A stretch of 36,378 bases of DNA from DATHSN01 sp035464115 (GCA_035464115.1 DATHSN010000242.1:1-36378); one strand, 5' to 3'. Shown: positions 21,500-29,652, counted from the first letter of the stretch. Translations and numbers: made by a program. Notes: a model not told the origin generated them from the sequence alone.

Positions 21500-21537
21500 C
21501 TCGGGCCCAAGGTCCCGAACTTCGAGGATCCGGGACC
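21500..21537. promoter_or_regulatory. DosR/DevR-like palindromic operator
   Basis: The 20-mer at 21500-21519 (halves CTCGGGCCCA and AGGTCCCGAA) matches the dormancy-box consensus (halves TTSGGGACTW and WAGTCCCSAA) at 16 of 20 positions by my count. The right half also forms an inverted repeat GGTCCCG-13-CGGGACC (21511-21537). It lies 42-61 nt before the aldo/keto reductase start, the usual distance for a DevR-type activator. No DosR-type regulator gene is in the window, so this is a motif match only. Confidence 0.4.
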
Positions 21538-21547
21538 CGTGACCGGG

Positions 21548-21553
21548 CACACT
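21548..21553 (+). promoter_or_regulatory. Possible -10 box of the aldo/keto reductase gene
   Basis: CACACT, 7 nt before ATG 21561, with A2 and T6 of the usual pattern. Confidence 0.35.
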
Positions 21554-21560
21554 GCAGGGG

Positions 21561-22547
21561 ATGGACACCGCTGGCCCGCACCCGATGCCGACGTCGACGC
21601 TGCCGGGCATCGCCCGCACGGTCTCGGTCCTCGGCCTCGGCACCGCGGCGCTCGGCCGACCGGGCTACCTCAACCTGGGCCACGGCCTCGACGTCGACGG
21701 CGTCCGCGACCCAGCGGGTCTCGAGCGACGGCTCCACGAGGTGCTCGACACCGCCGTCACCGCGGGCGTCACCTACGTCGACACCGCCCGGTCCTACGGG
21801 CGAGGTGAGGAGTTCGTCGCCCGGTGGCTCCAGCGGCGACCCGCCACGGGCGCGATCACCGTCGGGTCGAAGTGGGGCTACCGCTACGTGGCCGACTGGC
21901 AGGTCGACGTCGACGTGCACGAGGTCAAGGACCACTCGCTCGGCCACCTCGACCACCAGTGGGCGGAGACCCGCACCTGGTTGGGCGACCGCGTCGACCT
22001 CTACCAGATCCACTCGGCCACGCTCGACAGCGGCGTCCTCACCGACGACGCCGTGCTCGACCGCCTCGCCGAGCTGCGCCACGACGGTGTCGCCATCGGC
22101 CTCACCACCAGCGGCCCCGGCCAGGCCGACACCATCCGCGCCGCCCTCGAGGTCCGGCGGGGCGGCGACCGACTGTTCGACACGGTGCAGGCCACCTGGA
22201 ACCTCCTCGAGCCCTCCGCCGGCCCGGCGCTGGCCGAGGCCGCCGACGCCGGCCTCGGTGTCATCGTGAAGGAAGCCGTCGCCAACGGCCGGCTCACCGC
22301 CCGGGTGCCCGCCCTCGCCGCCCGGCTGACCGACGGCGTCCGCCACTCCGCCGACGCGGTGGCCATCGCCGCCGTGCTCGCCCAGCCGTGGGCGTCGGTC
22401 GTGCTGAGCGGCGCGGCCACCGCCGACCAGCTGGTGTCGAACCTCGGCGCGCTCGACGCGGCCGACGTCGATATCGACCGGCTCACCGACCTGGCGGAGA
22501 CGCCTGACGAGTACTGGCACCGGCGCTCCACCCTGCGCTGGACCTGA
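21561..22547 (+). CDS. Aldo/keto reductase family oxidoreductase
   Basis: A 328-aa NADPH-dependent TIM-barrel reductase of carbonyl compounds. The catalytic tetrad can be read: Asp in YVDTARSYG (about residues 72-80), Tyr in the same SYG, Lys in VGSKWGY (about 100-106) and His in DLYQIHS (about 148-154). VLGLGTAALGRPGYLNLG is the N-terminal motif and VVLSGAATADQL the cofactor-binding end. ATG 21561 is chosen over internal starts because a -10-like box lies 7 nt upstream. It may be under a DosR-like operator. The substrate is unknown. Confidence 0.9.
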   Translation: MDTAGPHPMPTSTLPGIARTVSVLGLGTAALGRPGYLNLGHGLDVDGVRDPAGLERRLHEVLDTAVTAGVTYVDTARSYGRGEEFVARWLQRRPATGAITVGSKWGYRYVADWQVDVDVHEVKDHSLGHLDHQWAETRTWLGDRVDLYQIHSATLDSGVLTDDAVLDRLAELRHDGVAIGLTTSGPGQADTIRAALEVRRGGDRLFDTVQATWNLLEPSAGPALAEAADAGLGVIVKEAVANGRLTARVPALAARLTDGVRHSADAVAIAAVLAQPWASVVLSGAATADQLVSNLGALDAADVDIDRLTDLAETPDEYWHRRSTLRWT

Positions 22548-22572
22548 CGGGAACCGGCGACACCCGCCCGTC
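22546..22572 (+). terminator. Weak hairpin after the aldo/keto reductase gene
   Basis: GACGGG (22546-22551) pairs with CCCGTC (22567-22572) across 15 nt, overlapping the stop codon. No T-tract. Low confidence as a terminator. Confidence 0.25.
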
Positions 22573-22578
22573 GTGCGG

Positions 22579-22584
22579 CAGAGT
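22579..22584 (+). promoter_or_regulatory. Possible promoter of the liv operon
   Basis: CAGAGT, 6 nt before an ATG at 22591, the same spacing as the leaderless promoters here. The ATG opens a 22-codon frame (22591-22659) upstream of livF. A second CAGAGTC occurs at 22680-22686. Either could be the operon promoter. Confidence 0.3.
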
Positions 22585-22590
22585 CGGCAC

Positions 22591-22659
22591 ATGACCCCGC
22601 CCCGCCCGGGTCACCGGATGGGACCATCGGCCCTTCGTTCCCTCGCCATCGGGCCCTGA
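22591..22659 (+). CDS. Possible 22-aa leader peptide before livF
   Basis: Reads MTPPRPGHRMGPSALRSLAIGP and ends 62 nt before livF. It is not rich in branched-chain amino acids, so classical attenuation is not indicated. The only support is the -10-like box at the leaderless spacing; it may be chance. Confidence 0.2.
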   Translation: MTPPRPGHRMGPSALRSLAIGP

Positions 22660-22721
22660 CCGACCCACCACCGACCGACCAGAGTCCATCCCAACAACGG
22701 GCGGCACCCTGGGGGGGGACC

Positions 22722-23546
22722 GTGGTCGAGGGGATGAAGACGGCGGAGCATCCGCCGATCTTGGCAGTGACGAACCTGGAGGTCGTCTACAGCGACGTCA
22801 TCCGGGTGCTGCGAGGGGTGAGCCTGGAGGTGGCTCCCGGTTCGATCGTCGCGCTGCTCGGCGCCAACGGCGCCGGCAAGACCACCTTGTTGCGGGCGAT
22901 CACCGGGCTGTTGCCGGTGCACCACGGCAAGATCACCAAGGGCGAGGTCGACCTCGACGGCACACGCGTCACCGACCTCGACCCGGCGTCCATCATCAAG
23001 AAGGGCGTCGCCCAGGTGATGGAGGGGCGACGGGTCTTCGCCGAGCTGAACGTCGACGAGAACCTGCGCATCGGCGGGTTGGCCCGGGTCAACAAACGCG
23101 GGATGGACGAGACCTACGAGAAGGTGCTCGACCTGTTCCCCGTCCTCCGTGACCGGTTGCGGCGCCCGGCGGGCCTGCTGTCGGGCGGCGAGCAGCAGAT
23201 GCTCGCCATCGGGCAGGCCCTGATGGCCGACCCGCGGATGGTGCTGCTCGACGAGCCGTCGCTCGGGCTGAGCGCCCTCAACGCCCGCCAGATCCGCGAC
23301 CTCATCGTGGAGATCAACCAGGCGGGCACCGGCGTGCTGCTGGTGGAGCAGAACGCCCGCATGGCGCTGTCGATCGCCGATCACGCCTACGTGCTGGAGA
23401 ACGGCAAGGTCGTGCGCGACGGCACCGCCGCCGACCTGCTCGCCGACCAGGACATCCGCGAGTTCTACCTCGGCGTCGGCGAGGCCGGCCGGGTGTCGTT
23501 CCGTGATGTCAAGAGCTATCGACGCAGGAAGCGGTGGAGCGCCTGA
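22722..23546 (+). CDS. livF: Branched-chain amino acid-type ABC transporter ATPase LivF
   Basis: A 274-aa ATPase, one of two for the importer encoded downstream. Walker A is GANGAGKTTLL (about residues 47-57), the signature LLSGGEQQMLAIGQAL (about 155-170), Walker B MVLLDEPSLGLS (about 176-187) and the switch region VLLVEQNARMAL (about 206-217), where VEQN replaces THD as usual in LivF. LAVTNLEVVYSDVIRVLRGVSLEV is the LivF N-terminus. The start is uncertain: GTG 22722 follows a run of eight G (22711-22718), and ATG 22734 follows GAGGGG directly. The stop overlaps livG by one base. Confidence 0.93.
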   Translation: MVEGMKTAEHPPILAVTNLEVVYSDVIRVLRGVSLEVAPGSIVALLGANGAGKTTLLRAITGLLPVHHGKITKGEVDLDGTRVTDLDPASIIKKGVAQVMEGRRVFAELNVDENLRIGGLARVNKRGMDETYEKVLDLFPVLRDRLRRPAGLLSGGEQQMLAIGQALMADPRMVLLDEPSLGLSALNARQIRDLIVEINQAGTGVLLVEQNARMALSIADHAYVLENGKVVRDGTAADLLADQDIREFYLGVGEAGRVSFRDVKSYRRRKRWSA

Positions 23547-24367
23547 TGACAACAGCCGACACGATCACCACCCCACCGCCGGTCGCCGAGGGCCTGCCCG
23601 CTCCGGCGCTCAGCGTCACCGACATCTCGCTCAGCTTCGGTGGCCTCCAGGCCCTCAAGCACGTGAGCTTCGACGTCGCCGAGGGCGAGCTGCTCGCCAT
23701 CATCGGGCCCAACGGAGCGGGCAAGACGTCGATCCTCAACTGCCTCAACGGTGTCTACAAGCCGCAGACCGGCTCGATCCGCCTCCGCGATCGAGAGCTG
23801 GTGGGCGTGAAGCCTCCGGTCACCGTCGAGGCCGGGATCGCCCGCACCTTCCAGAACCTCGGGCTGTTCGTGAACCTCGACGTGTACGACAACCTCATGG
23901 TGGGCCGGCACCACCTGATGCGGTCGGGGCCGATCGCATCCGCCATGTGGTTCGGTCGGGCCCGGCGCGAGGAGATCGAGCACCGCCGCCGGGTGGCGCA
24001 GATCATCGAGTTCCTCGACCTCGTCCGGTACCGCTACCTCCCCGTCGGGATGCTGCCCTACGGGGTGCAGAAGCGGGTCGAGCTCGGACGGGCGCTGGCC
24101 ATGGACCCGGTCGTGCTGCTCCTCGACGAGCCGGTCGCGGGCATGAACCGCGAGGAGACCGAGGACATGGCCCGCCACATCGTCGAGATCCGCGACGGGC
24201 TCGGGTGCTCGACGATCCTCATCGAGCACCAGCTCGACCTCGTGATGGACCTGGCCGATCGGGTGCTGGTGCTCGACTTCGGCGAGGTCGCTGCCATCGG
24301 CACCCCTGCGGAGATCCAGGCCGACCCGCGGGTGGTGGCCGCCTACCTGGGGGACGACGACCTGTGA
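23546..24367 (+). CDS. livG: Branched-chain amino acid-type ABC transporter ATPase LivG
   Basis: A 273-aa partner ATPase. Walker A is GPNGAGKTSILN (about residues 56-67). The LivG motif ARTFQNLGLF follows (about 97-106). The signature is atypical: MLPYGVQKRVELGRALA, where PYGVQ stands for LSGGQ, as in many LivG proteins (PYGxQ). Walker B is VVLLLDEPVAGMN (about 188-200) and the switch LIEHQLDLV (about 226-234). ATG 23546 shares a base with the livF stop; a longer frame from GTG 23534 is possible. It ends in a GTGA overlap with the acyl-CoA synthetase gene, so the synthetase is built into the operon. Confidence 0.93.
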   Translation: MTTADTITTPPPVAEGLPAPALSVTDISLSFGGLQALKHVSFDVAEGELLAIIGPNGAGKTSILNCLNGVYKPQTGSIRLRDRELVGVKPPVTVEAGIARTFQNLGLFVNLDVYDNLMVGRHHLMRSGPIASAMWFGRARREEIEHRRRVAQIIEFLDLVRYRYLPVGMLPYGVQKRVELGRALAMDPVVLLLDEPVAGMNREETEDMARHIVEIRDGLGCSTILIEHQLDLVMDLADRVLVLDFGEVAAIGTPAEIQADPRVVAAYLGDDDL

Positions 24368-26202
24368 CCGCCACGACCATCGACACGGCCGCGCGACCCG
24401 CCGCGATCGCCGCCGCCGGCTCGCTGCCCGCCCTGCTGCTCGCCCGCGCCGACCTGCACCCCGACCAGGTGGCCATGCGCCGCTTCGAGGAGTGCGTGTG
24501 GCGCGAGATCACCTGGGCCTCCTACGCCGAGCGGGTGGCCCACGTCGGCCTCGGCCTCGTCGCCCTGGGCGTCGGCCCGGGCGACCACGTCGCCGTGCAC
24601 AGCGAGAACCGCCCCGAGTGGCTCCTCGCCGACCTCGGCATCCAGGGCATCGGTGCGGTGACCGTCGGCGTCTACCCGACGAGCCCGCCCGCCGAGGTCG
24701 AGTACGTGCTCGGTCACTCCGAGTCCGTGATCGCCATCGTCGAGGACGAGGAGCAGCTCGACAAGGCGCTCGAGGTGCGTGAGCGGCTCGAGTCGCTGCG
24801 CCACATCGTGGTCATCGACCCCCGCCTCATCACCCAGCACCTCGACGACGACCACATCATCACCTTCGCCGAGCTCGAGGCGCTGGGGTCCGCGCACGAC
24901 ACCAGCGAGTTCGCCGGGCGGGTGGCCGCTCTCGACTCCTCGACGGTCGCCACGCTCGTCTACACGTCGGGCACCACCGGGGCGCCCAAGGGCGCCATGC
25001 TCTCGCACGGCAACCTGGTGGCGGCCGGGCGCTCGCTCACCGTCCTCGCCGACGTCGGTCCCGGCGACGAGATCCTGTCGTACCTCCCGCTCTGCCACAT
25101 CGCCGAACGGCTCAACTCGCTCGTCAACGCGCTGTGGTCGGGCGTCGTCGTCAACTTCGGCCGGGGCAGCGACACCTTCGCCTCCGACCTGCGCGACATC
25201 CAGCCCACCATGTTCCTCGGCGTCCCCCGCGTGTGGGAGAAGATGATGGCCACGGTGGAGATCGCCATGAGCGACGCCACCTGGCTCAAGCGCAGCACCT
25301 ACTCGTTCTGGATGCGCCAGGGCCACCGCATCGCCGAGCGGCGGATGCGGGGCGCCTGGACCCCGCTCGACCGCCTGCTCTACGCCGTGGGGTGGGCGGT
25401 GCTCTACCGCAGCCTCCGCGACAAGCTCGGCCTGCGCCGCACGCACGTCGCCATCTCGGGCGCCGCCCCGATCGCCCCGAAGGTGCTCGAGTTCTTCTGG
25501 GCGCTCGGTGTGCCGGTGCGCGAGGGCTACGGACAGACCGAGAACACCGCGGTCGCCACCTACACACCCGCCGACGACGTCCGCATCGGCACCGTCGGTG
25601 TCCCGGTCCCCGGCACCGAGCTCCGCCTGGCCGACGACGGCGAGATCCTCACCCGGTCCGACACCACCTTCCTCGGCTACTACCGCGACCCGGAGGCCAC
25701 CGCGGCCACGTTCGACGCCGACGGTTGGCTGCTCACCGGCGACGTCGGCGAGATCGACGCCGACGGCTACGTGACGATCACCGACCGCAAGAAGGACATC
25801 ATCATCACCGCCGGCGGCAAGAACATCTCGCCGTCGGTGATCGAGAACCTGCTCAAGGTCTCGCCCTACGTCCGTGAGGCCATCGTGTTCGGCGACCGAC
25901 GCAAGTACCTCACGGCGCTGGTCGGCATCGAGCTCGACACCGTGGGCGACTGGGCGACGCGGCGGTTCCTGCCCTACACGACCTACGCCGACCTGAGCGC
26001 CAAGCCCGAGGTCCGCGAGCTCATCGCCGAGTCGGTCGCCCACGCCAACCGCGAGCTGGCCCAGGTCGAGCAGATCAAGGACTTCCGACTGCTCCCCCGC
26101 CAGTTCGACCACGAGGACGGCCAGCTCACCGCCACCCAGAAGGTCAAGCGCCGCGCCGTCTCGGACAGCTTCGGGGACCTCGTCGAGGAGATGTACCAGT
26201 GA
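24364..26202 (+). CDS. Long-chain acyl-CoA synthetase family (AMP-binding) protein
   Basis: A 612-aa adenylate-forming enzyme that activates a carboxylic acid to its CoA thioester using ATP. Motifs: P-loop VYTSGTTGAPKGAMLSHGN (about residues 198-216), GAAPIAPKVLEFFWALGVPVREGYGQTEN (about 364-392), DGWLLTGDVGEID (about 453-465), DRKKDIIITAGGKNISP (about 472-488) and the C-terminal catalytic Lys region TATQKVKRRAV (about 588-598). Length and motifs fit the FadD15/FAA1-like long-chain group. It sits between livG and livH with GTGA overlaps on both sides, so it is made together with the importer. Its likely job is CoA trapping of the imported acid; the acid is unknown. Confidence 0.92.
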   Translation: MTATTIDTAARPAAIAAAGSLPALLLARADLHPDQVAMRRFEECVWREITWASYAERVAHVGLGLVALGVGPGDHVAVHSENRPEWLLADLGIQGIGAVTVGVYPTSPPAEVEYVLGHSESVIAIVEDEEQLDKALEVRERLESLRHIVVIDPRLITQHLDDDHIITFAELEALGSAHDTSEFAGRVAALDSSTVATLVYTSGTTGAPKGAMLSHGNLVAAGRSLTVLADVGPGDEILSYLPLCHIAERLNSLVNALWSGVVVNFGRGSDTFASDLRDIQPTMFLGVPRVWEKMMATVEIAMSDATWLKRSTYSFWMRQGHRIAERRMRGAWTPLDRLLYAVGWAVLYRSLRDKLGLRRTHVAISGAAPIAPKVLEFFWALGVPVREGYGQTENTAVATYTPADDVRIGTVGVPVPGTELRLADDGEILTRSDTTFLGYYRDPEATAATFDADGWLLTGDVGEIDADGYVTITDRKKDIIITAGGKNISPSVIENLLKVSPYVREAIVFGDRRKYLTALVGIELDTVGDWATRRFLPYTTYADLSAKPEVRELIAESVAHANRELAQVEQIKDFRLLPRQFDHEDGQLTATQKVKRRAVSDSFGDLVEEMYQ

Positions 26203-27095
26203 ACGACTTCCTCCAGCTCGTCCTGGCCGGCAGCGCCCTCGGGGCCCGCTACGCCCTGGTGGCGCTCGGCTTCGTGGTGATCTACCGGGCCACCGGGGTC
26301 ATCAACTTCGCCCAGGGCGCGTTCGTGGCGCTCGGCGCCTACCTCACCTACCAGTTCAACGTCACCTGGGCCCTGCCGTTCGCCATCGCCGTGCTGTTGG
26401 CCATGTTCACCTCGGCGGCGGTGGGAGCCGGCATCGAGCGGGCCGTGCTCCGCAAGGTCATCGGGCGCCCGGTGTTCGCGGTGATCATGATCACCGTCGG
26501 CCTGCTGTTCCTCATCGACCAGATCATCACCACGATCTGGGGGTTCCAATCGCTGAACCTCGGCGACCCGTGGGGGGTGCGCACCTCTGCGATCGGCGAG
26601 CTGGTGCTGTCGCACCGCGACATGTGGACCCTGGCGCTCGCCGCCGCCGTCCTCGGCGGGTTCTTCCTCTTGTTCCGCTTCACCGGGCTCGGCCTCGCCA
26701 TGCGGGCGACCGCGCTCGACCAGGAGGCGGCCATGGCCCGCGGCATCGACGTCCGCAAGGTGTTCGCCGCCTCGTGGGCGATCGCCGCCGCCGTCGCCGC
26801 CCTCGCCGGCATCACCATCGCCTCGGGGCCCGCGGCGCTCAACCCCGGCGTCGGCCTCATCGCCCTCGCCGCCTTCCCGGCCATGATCCTCGGCGGTCTC
26901 GACTCGCCGCTCGGGGCCGTGGTCGGCGGGTTGCTCATCGGGATCACCCAGACCCTCACCGCTGGCTACCAACCCGAGCACGCCGCGTGGCTCGGCCAGA
27001 ACTTCCACGTCGTGATGCCCTACGCCGTGATGATCGTCATCTTGATGGTCCGGCCGTTCGGACTGTTCGGCACCAAGGAGGTGGTCCGACTGTGA
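26199..27095 (+). CDS. livH: Branched-chain amino acid-type ABC transporter permease LivH
   Basis: A 298-aa inner-membrane permease with about eight helices. YALVALGFVVIYRATGVINFAQGAFVALGAY (about residues 17-47) is the LivH signature; RATALDQEAAMARGIDV (about 169-185) is the cytoplasmic coupling loop that meets the ATPase; AAFPAMILGGLDSPLGAVVGGLLIGI (about 224-249) is the conserved C-terminal segment. GTG 26199 overlaps the synthetase stop and the end overlaps livM, each by GTGA. Confidence 0.93.
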   Translation: MNDFLQLVLAGSALGARYALVALGFVVIYRATGVINFAQGAFVALGAYLTYQFNVTWALPFAIAVLLAMFTSAAVGAGIERAVLRKVIGRPVFAVIMITVGLLFLIDQIITTIWGFQSLNLGDPWGVRTSAIGELVLSHRDMWTLALAAAVLGGFFLLFRFTGLGLAMRATALDQEAAMARGIDVRKVFAASWAIAAAVAALAGITIASGPAALNPGVGLIALAAFPAMILGGLDSPLGAVVGGLLIGITQTLTAGYQPEHAAWLGQNFHVVMPYAVMIVILMVRPFGLFGTKEVVRL

Positions 27096-28192
27096 CCGCG
27101 ACATCGGCCAACCCGTCACTCGTCCGCCACCACCGCGACGACGTCAAGCTCTTCCGCTCCATCGAGGCCAAGCTCGCGATGGGCGCCCTGGCTGCCATCG
27201 TCATGATCGCGCCGTTCCACCTCACCGCCTTCCAGACGTCGGTCGGCGTGTTCGCCGGCGTCGCCGCCATCGGTGCGCTCGGGCTCAACCTGCTCACCGG
27301 CTTCACGGGCCAGGTGTCGCTCGGCCACGCCGCCTTCCTCGGCATCGGGGCCTACACCGGCGCCTACGTGGGCGGCGAGATGGGGCTCCCGTTCGTGGTG
27401 TGGATCATCGCGGCCGGACTGGCCGGCGCGCTGGTCGGCGGGGCCATCGGGCCGTTCGCCCTGCGCCTGCGGGGCAGCTACCTCGCCATCATCACCCTCG
27501 GCCTGGTGTTCCTCGCGGTGCACGTGTTCGAGAACTGGACCTCGGTGACCGGCGGGCTCAACGGGCGGTCGGTGACCGCGCCCGTCGCCATCGGCCCGAT
27601 CGACTTCGCCAACCTCTCCGTGCTGGGCCGCGACCTCACCCGCGACCACGGCTACTTCCTCCTCGTGTGGGGGATGGTCGCCCTGGCGGCGCTGGCCGCC
27701 AAGAACATCGCCCGGTCCCGTCCGGGGCGGGCCATGCAGGCCGTGCGCGACCGCGACCTCGCCGCCGAGGCCGTCGGCGTCAACCTCGCCCGCACCAAGG
27801 TCATGGCGTTCGTGCTCTCGAGCGCCCTCGCCGCCGTCGCCGGTTCGCTGTCGGCGTCGTACAACCGCTTCGTCAGCCCGAGCGAGTTCACCCTGGTGCT
27901 GTCGATCATCTACGTGGCGATCATCGTGGTCGGCGGGGTGGGGACCACCTTCGGCCCGATCCTCGGGGCGATCTTCATCACCGCCATCCCCCGGGTGATC
28001 GAGACCTACAGCGACATCCTCCCGTTCGTGAAGACCGACTCCGGCAGCGGCGGGATCATCACCGTGTTCTCGCTGAACCAGGCGATCTTCGGCCTGTTGA
28101 TCATCGTGTTCCTGGTGTTCGAGCCACGAGGGCTGGCCGCCATCTGGCTGCGTCTCCGGGCCTACTTCCGCTCGTGGCCGTTCTCCTACTGA
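27092..28192 (+). CDS. livM: Branched-chain amino acid-type ABC transporter permease LivM
   Basis: A 366-aa inner-membrane permease partnering LivH. IGALGLNLLTGFTGQVSLGHAAFLGIGAYTGAY (about residues 61-93) is the LivM signature; RSRPGRAMQAVRDRDLAAEAVGVNLARTKVMAFVLS (about 207-242) is the coupling loop; VLSIIYVAIIVVGGVGTTFGPILGA (about 268-292) is the conserved late segment. The final basic tail (WLRLRAYFRSWPFSY) is cytoplasmic. GTG 27092 overlaps livH. It is followed by a 43-bp gap and livK. Confidence 0.93.
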   Translation: MTATSANPSLVRHHRDDVKLFRSIEAKLAMGALAAIVMIAPFHLTAFQTSVGVFAGVAAIGALGLNLLTGFTGQVSLGHAAFLGIGAYTGAYVGGEMGLPFVVWIIAAGLAGALVGGAIGPFALRLRGSYLAIITLGLVFLAVHVFENWTSVTGGLNGRSVTAPVAIGPIDFANLSVLGRDLTRDHGYFLLVWGMVALAALAAKNIARSRPGRAMQAVRDRDLAAEAVGVNLARTKVMAFVLSSALAAVAGSLSASYNRFVSPSEFTLVLSIIYVAIIVVGGVGTTFGPILGAIFITAIPRVIETYSDILPFVKTDSGSGGIITVFSLNQAIFGLLIIVFLVFEPRGLAAIWLRLRAYFRSWPFSY

Positions 28193-28235
28193 GCCACCGA
28201 TCTCCACACAGCATCCCGACCATGAGGGAGCACAC

Positions 28236-29609
28236 ATGACCAGACACAGGGCACACCGATGGGTACGAGCGCTGGGCGCGCTCGCAGCCTTGGCGATGAT
28301 CGCCGCCGGCTGCGGCGACGACGACGGCGACACCGCCGCCGACGACCCGGTCGACACCACGCTCGCCGCCGCAGACGAGGCCGACGACGAGGCCACCGAC
28401 GACGATGCGACCGACGACGAGGCGACCGACGACGAAGCCGCCGAACCGGCCGGCGATCCCGAGCCCACCGCGGGCTTCGACGGCTCGACGATCCGGGTCG
28501 GCATCTTGGTCCCCAAGAGCGGGCTGCCCGCCATCATCGGCGACCCGCTGGCCACCGGCCAGGAGACCTACTGGTCCTACGTCAACGAGGACCTCGGCGG
28601 GGTCGCGGGCCGCTACACCGTCGAGCCGGTCGTCGAGGACACGCTCTACGAGACCAACGTGACCGTCCAGCAGTACAACCGCATCAAGGACGACGTGGTC
28701 ATGTTCGCCCAGGTGATGGGCACGCCCCACAACCTGGCCCTGCTCCCGTTGCTCGGCGACGACAACATCATCGTGTCGCCGGCGTCGCAGGACTCGCTGT
28801 GGATCCGCGAGCAGCAGCTGTTCCCGATCCTCGGCCCCTACCAGGTCGATGTGATCAACGCGATGTCCTTCTACATCGAGGAGAAGGGGCAGCCCGAGAG
28901 CGTCTGCGCGGTGATCGAGAACGACGTCTACGGCGAAGCCGGTCTCGCCGGGCTCGAGTTCGCCGGCCAGGAGATGGGCTTCGAGATCGCGACCGTCGCC
29001 CGCTTCGCCGTCGGCGACCAGGACTTCACCGGACAGGTCACCCAGCTGCGCAACAGCGACTGCGACGTGGTGCTCGCCGTCGCCCTGCCCACCGAGTTCG
29101 GCGGGATCCTCAACAAGTCGGCCGAGCTCAACTTCACACCGCAGTGGATCGGCCAGGGTCCGGCCTGGGTCGACGTGCTCGGCCTCGGCGACCTGCGCTC
29201 CTACCTCGAGGAGAACGTCTGGATCGCCGCCTCCGGGCCCGAGTGGGGCGACACCTCGGTGCCGGGCATGGTGGCGATGCTCGACCACGTCGAGCGCTTC
29301 CAACCCGACCAGGCGCCCACCTACTACTTCACGTTCGGCTACTTCCAGGCCATGGCGGTCCACCAGCTCCTCGAGCAGGCCGTCAGCCGCGGCGACCTCA
29401 GCCGTGAGGGGATGATCGAGGCCATGAACAGCCTCGACGTGCTCACCTTCGACGGCTTGGTCGGCGACTACGGCTACGGCCCGCCCGAGGAGCGCGAGCC
29501 CGCCATCATCACCACCGTGTTCCAGGTGAACATGGACAGGCCGTTCGGCCTCGAAGCCGCACGCACCAACTTCACGTCGGAGGTCGCCGAGCGATTCCCG
29601 TTCGACTGA
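28236..29609 (+). CDS. livK: ABC transporter substrate-binding lipoprotein (LivK-type)
   Basis: A 457-aa lipid-anchored periplasmic-binding-type protein that captures the substrate. The signal peptide ends in a lipobox-like IAAGC (Cys26). An Asp/Ala/Glu/Thr-rich linker (about residues 27-80) follows, including four 5-residue repeats, then a Peripla_BP_6 domain beginning TIRVGILVPKSGLPAIIGDPLATGQ. SVCAVIENDVYGEAG and VTQLRNSDCDVVLAVALPTEFGGIL are typical of this fold. ATG 28236 has a ribosome site (GAGGGAG). Similar proteins bind amino acids, but also urea, amides, aromatic acids and fatty-acid-like ligands, so the ligand is open. Confidence 0.92.
   Translation: MTRHRAHRWVRALGALAALAMIAAGCGDDDGDTAADDPVDTTLAAADEADDEATDDDATDDEATDDEAAEPAGDPEPTAGFDGSTIRVGILVPKSGLPAIIGDPLATGQETYWSYVNEDLGGVAGRYTVEPVVEDTLYETNVTVQQYNRIKDDVVMFAQVMGTPHNLALLPLLGDDNIIVSPASQDSLWIREQQLFPILGPYQVDVINAMSFYIEEKGQPESVCAVIENDVYGEAGLAGLEFAGQEMGFEIATVARFAVGDQDFTGQVTQLRNSDCDVVLAVALPTEFGGILNKSAELNFTPQWIGQGPAWVDVLGLGDLRSYLEENVWIAASGPEWGDTSVPGMVAMLDHVERFQPDQAPTYYFTFGYFQAMAVHQLLEQAVSRGDLSREGMIEAMNSLDVLTFDGLVGDYGYGPPEEREPAIITTVFQVNMDRPFGLEAARTNFTSEVAERFPFD
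28383..28442 (+). repeat. Four tandem 15-bp units in livK
   Basis: Units begin at 28383, 28398, 28413 and 28428, each of the form GACGACGAxGCxACC-like, encoding DDEAT, DDDAT, DDEAT, DDEAA. They make an acidic spacer between the lipid anchor and the binding domain and could vary in number between strains. Confidence 0.85.
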
Positions 29610-29640
29610 TCCCGTGACCATCAGGGGGGCCCGACCCCGG

Positions 29641-29646
29641 TAGGTT
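29641..29646 (+). promoter_or_regulatory. -10 box of the M14 peptidase gene, leaderless-type
   Basis: TAGGTT, exactly 6 nt before ATG 29653. No ribosome site is seen. Confidence 0.6.
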
Positions 29647-29652
29647 CCCGGC

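Noticed and set aside
22711..22718. Run of eight G as a sequencing error that shifts a frame
   Set aside because: It lies outside the coding frame of livF, so an error would not break a gene.
24343..26112. A 589-codon frame on the minus strand opposite the acyl-CoA synthetase
   Set aside because: Composition is the Val/Gly/Asp/His-rich pattern of an antisense frame in high-GC DNA and no domain is recognisable; the plus-strand gene has all family motifs.
28383..28442. Regular 15-bp repeats as a possible CRISPR or transcription-factor array
   Set aside because: They are contiguous, in frame, have no spacers and encode an acidic linker.
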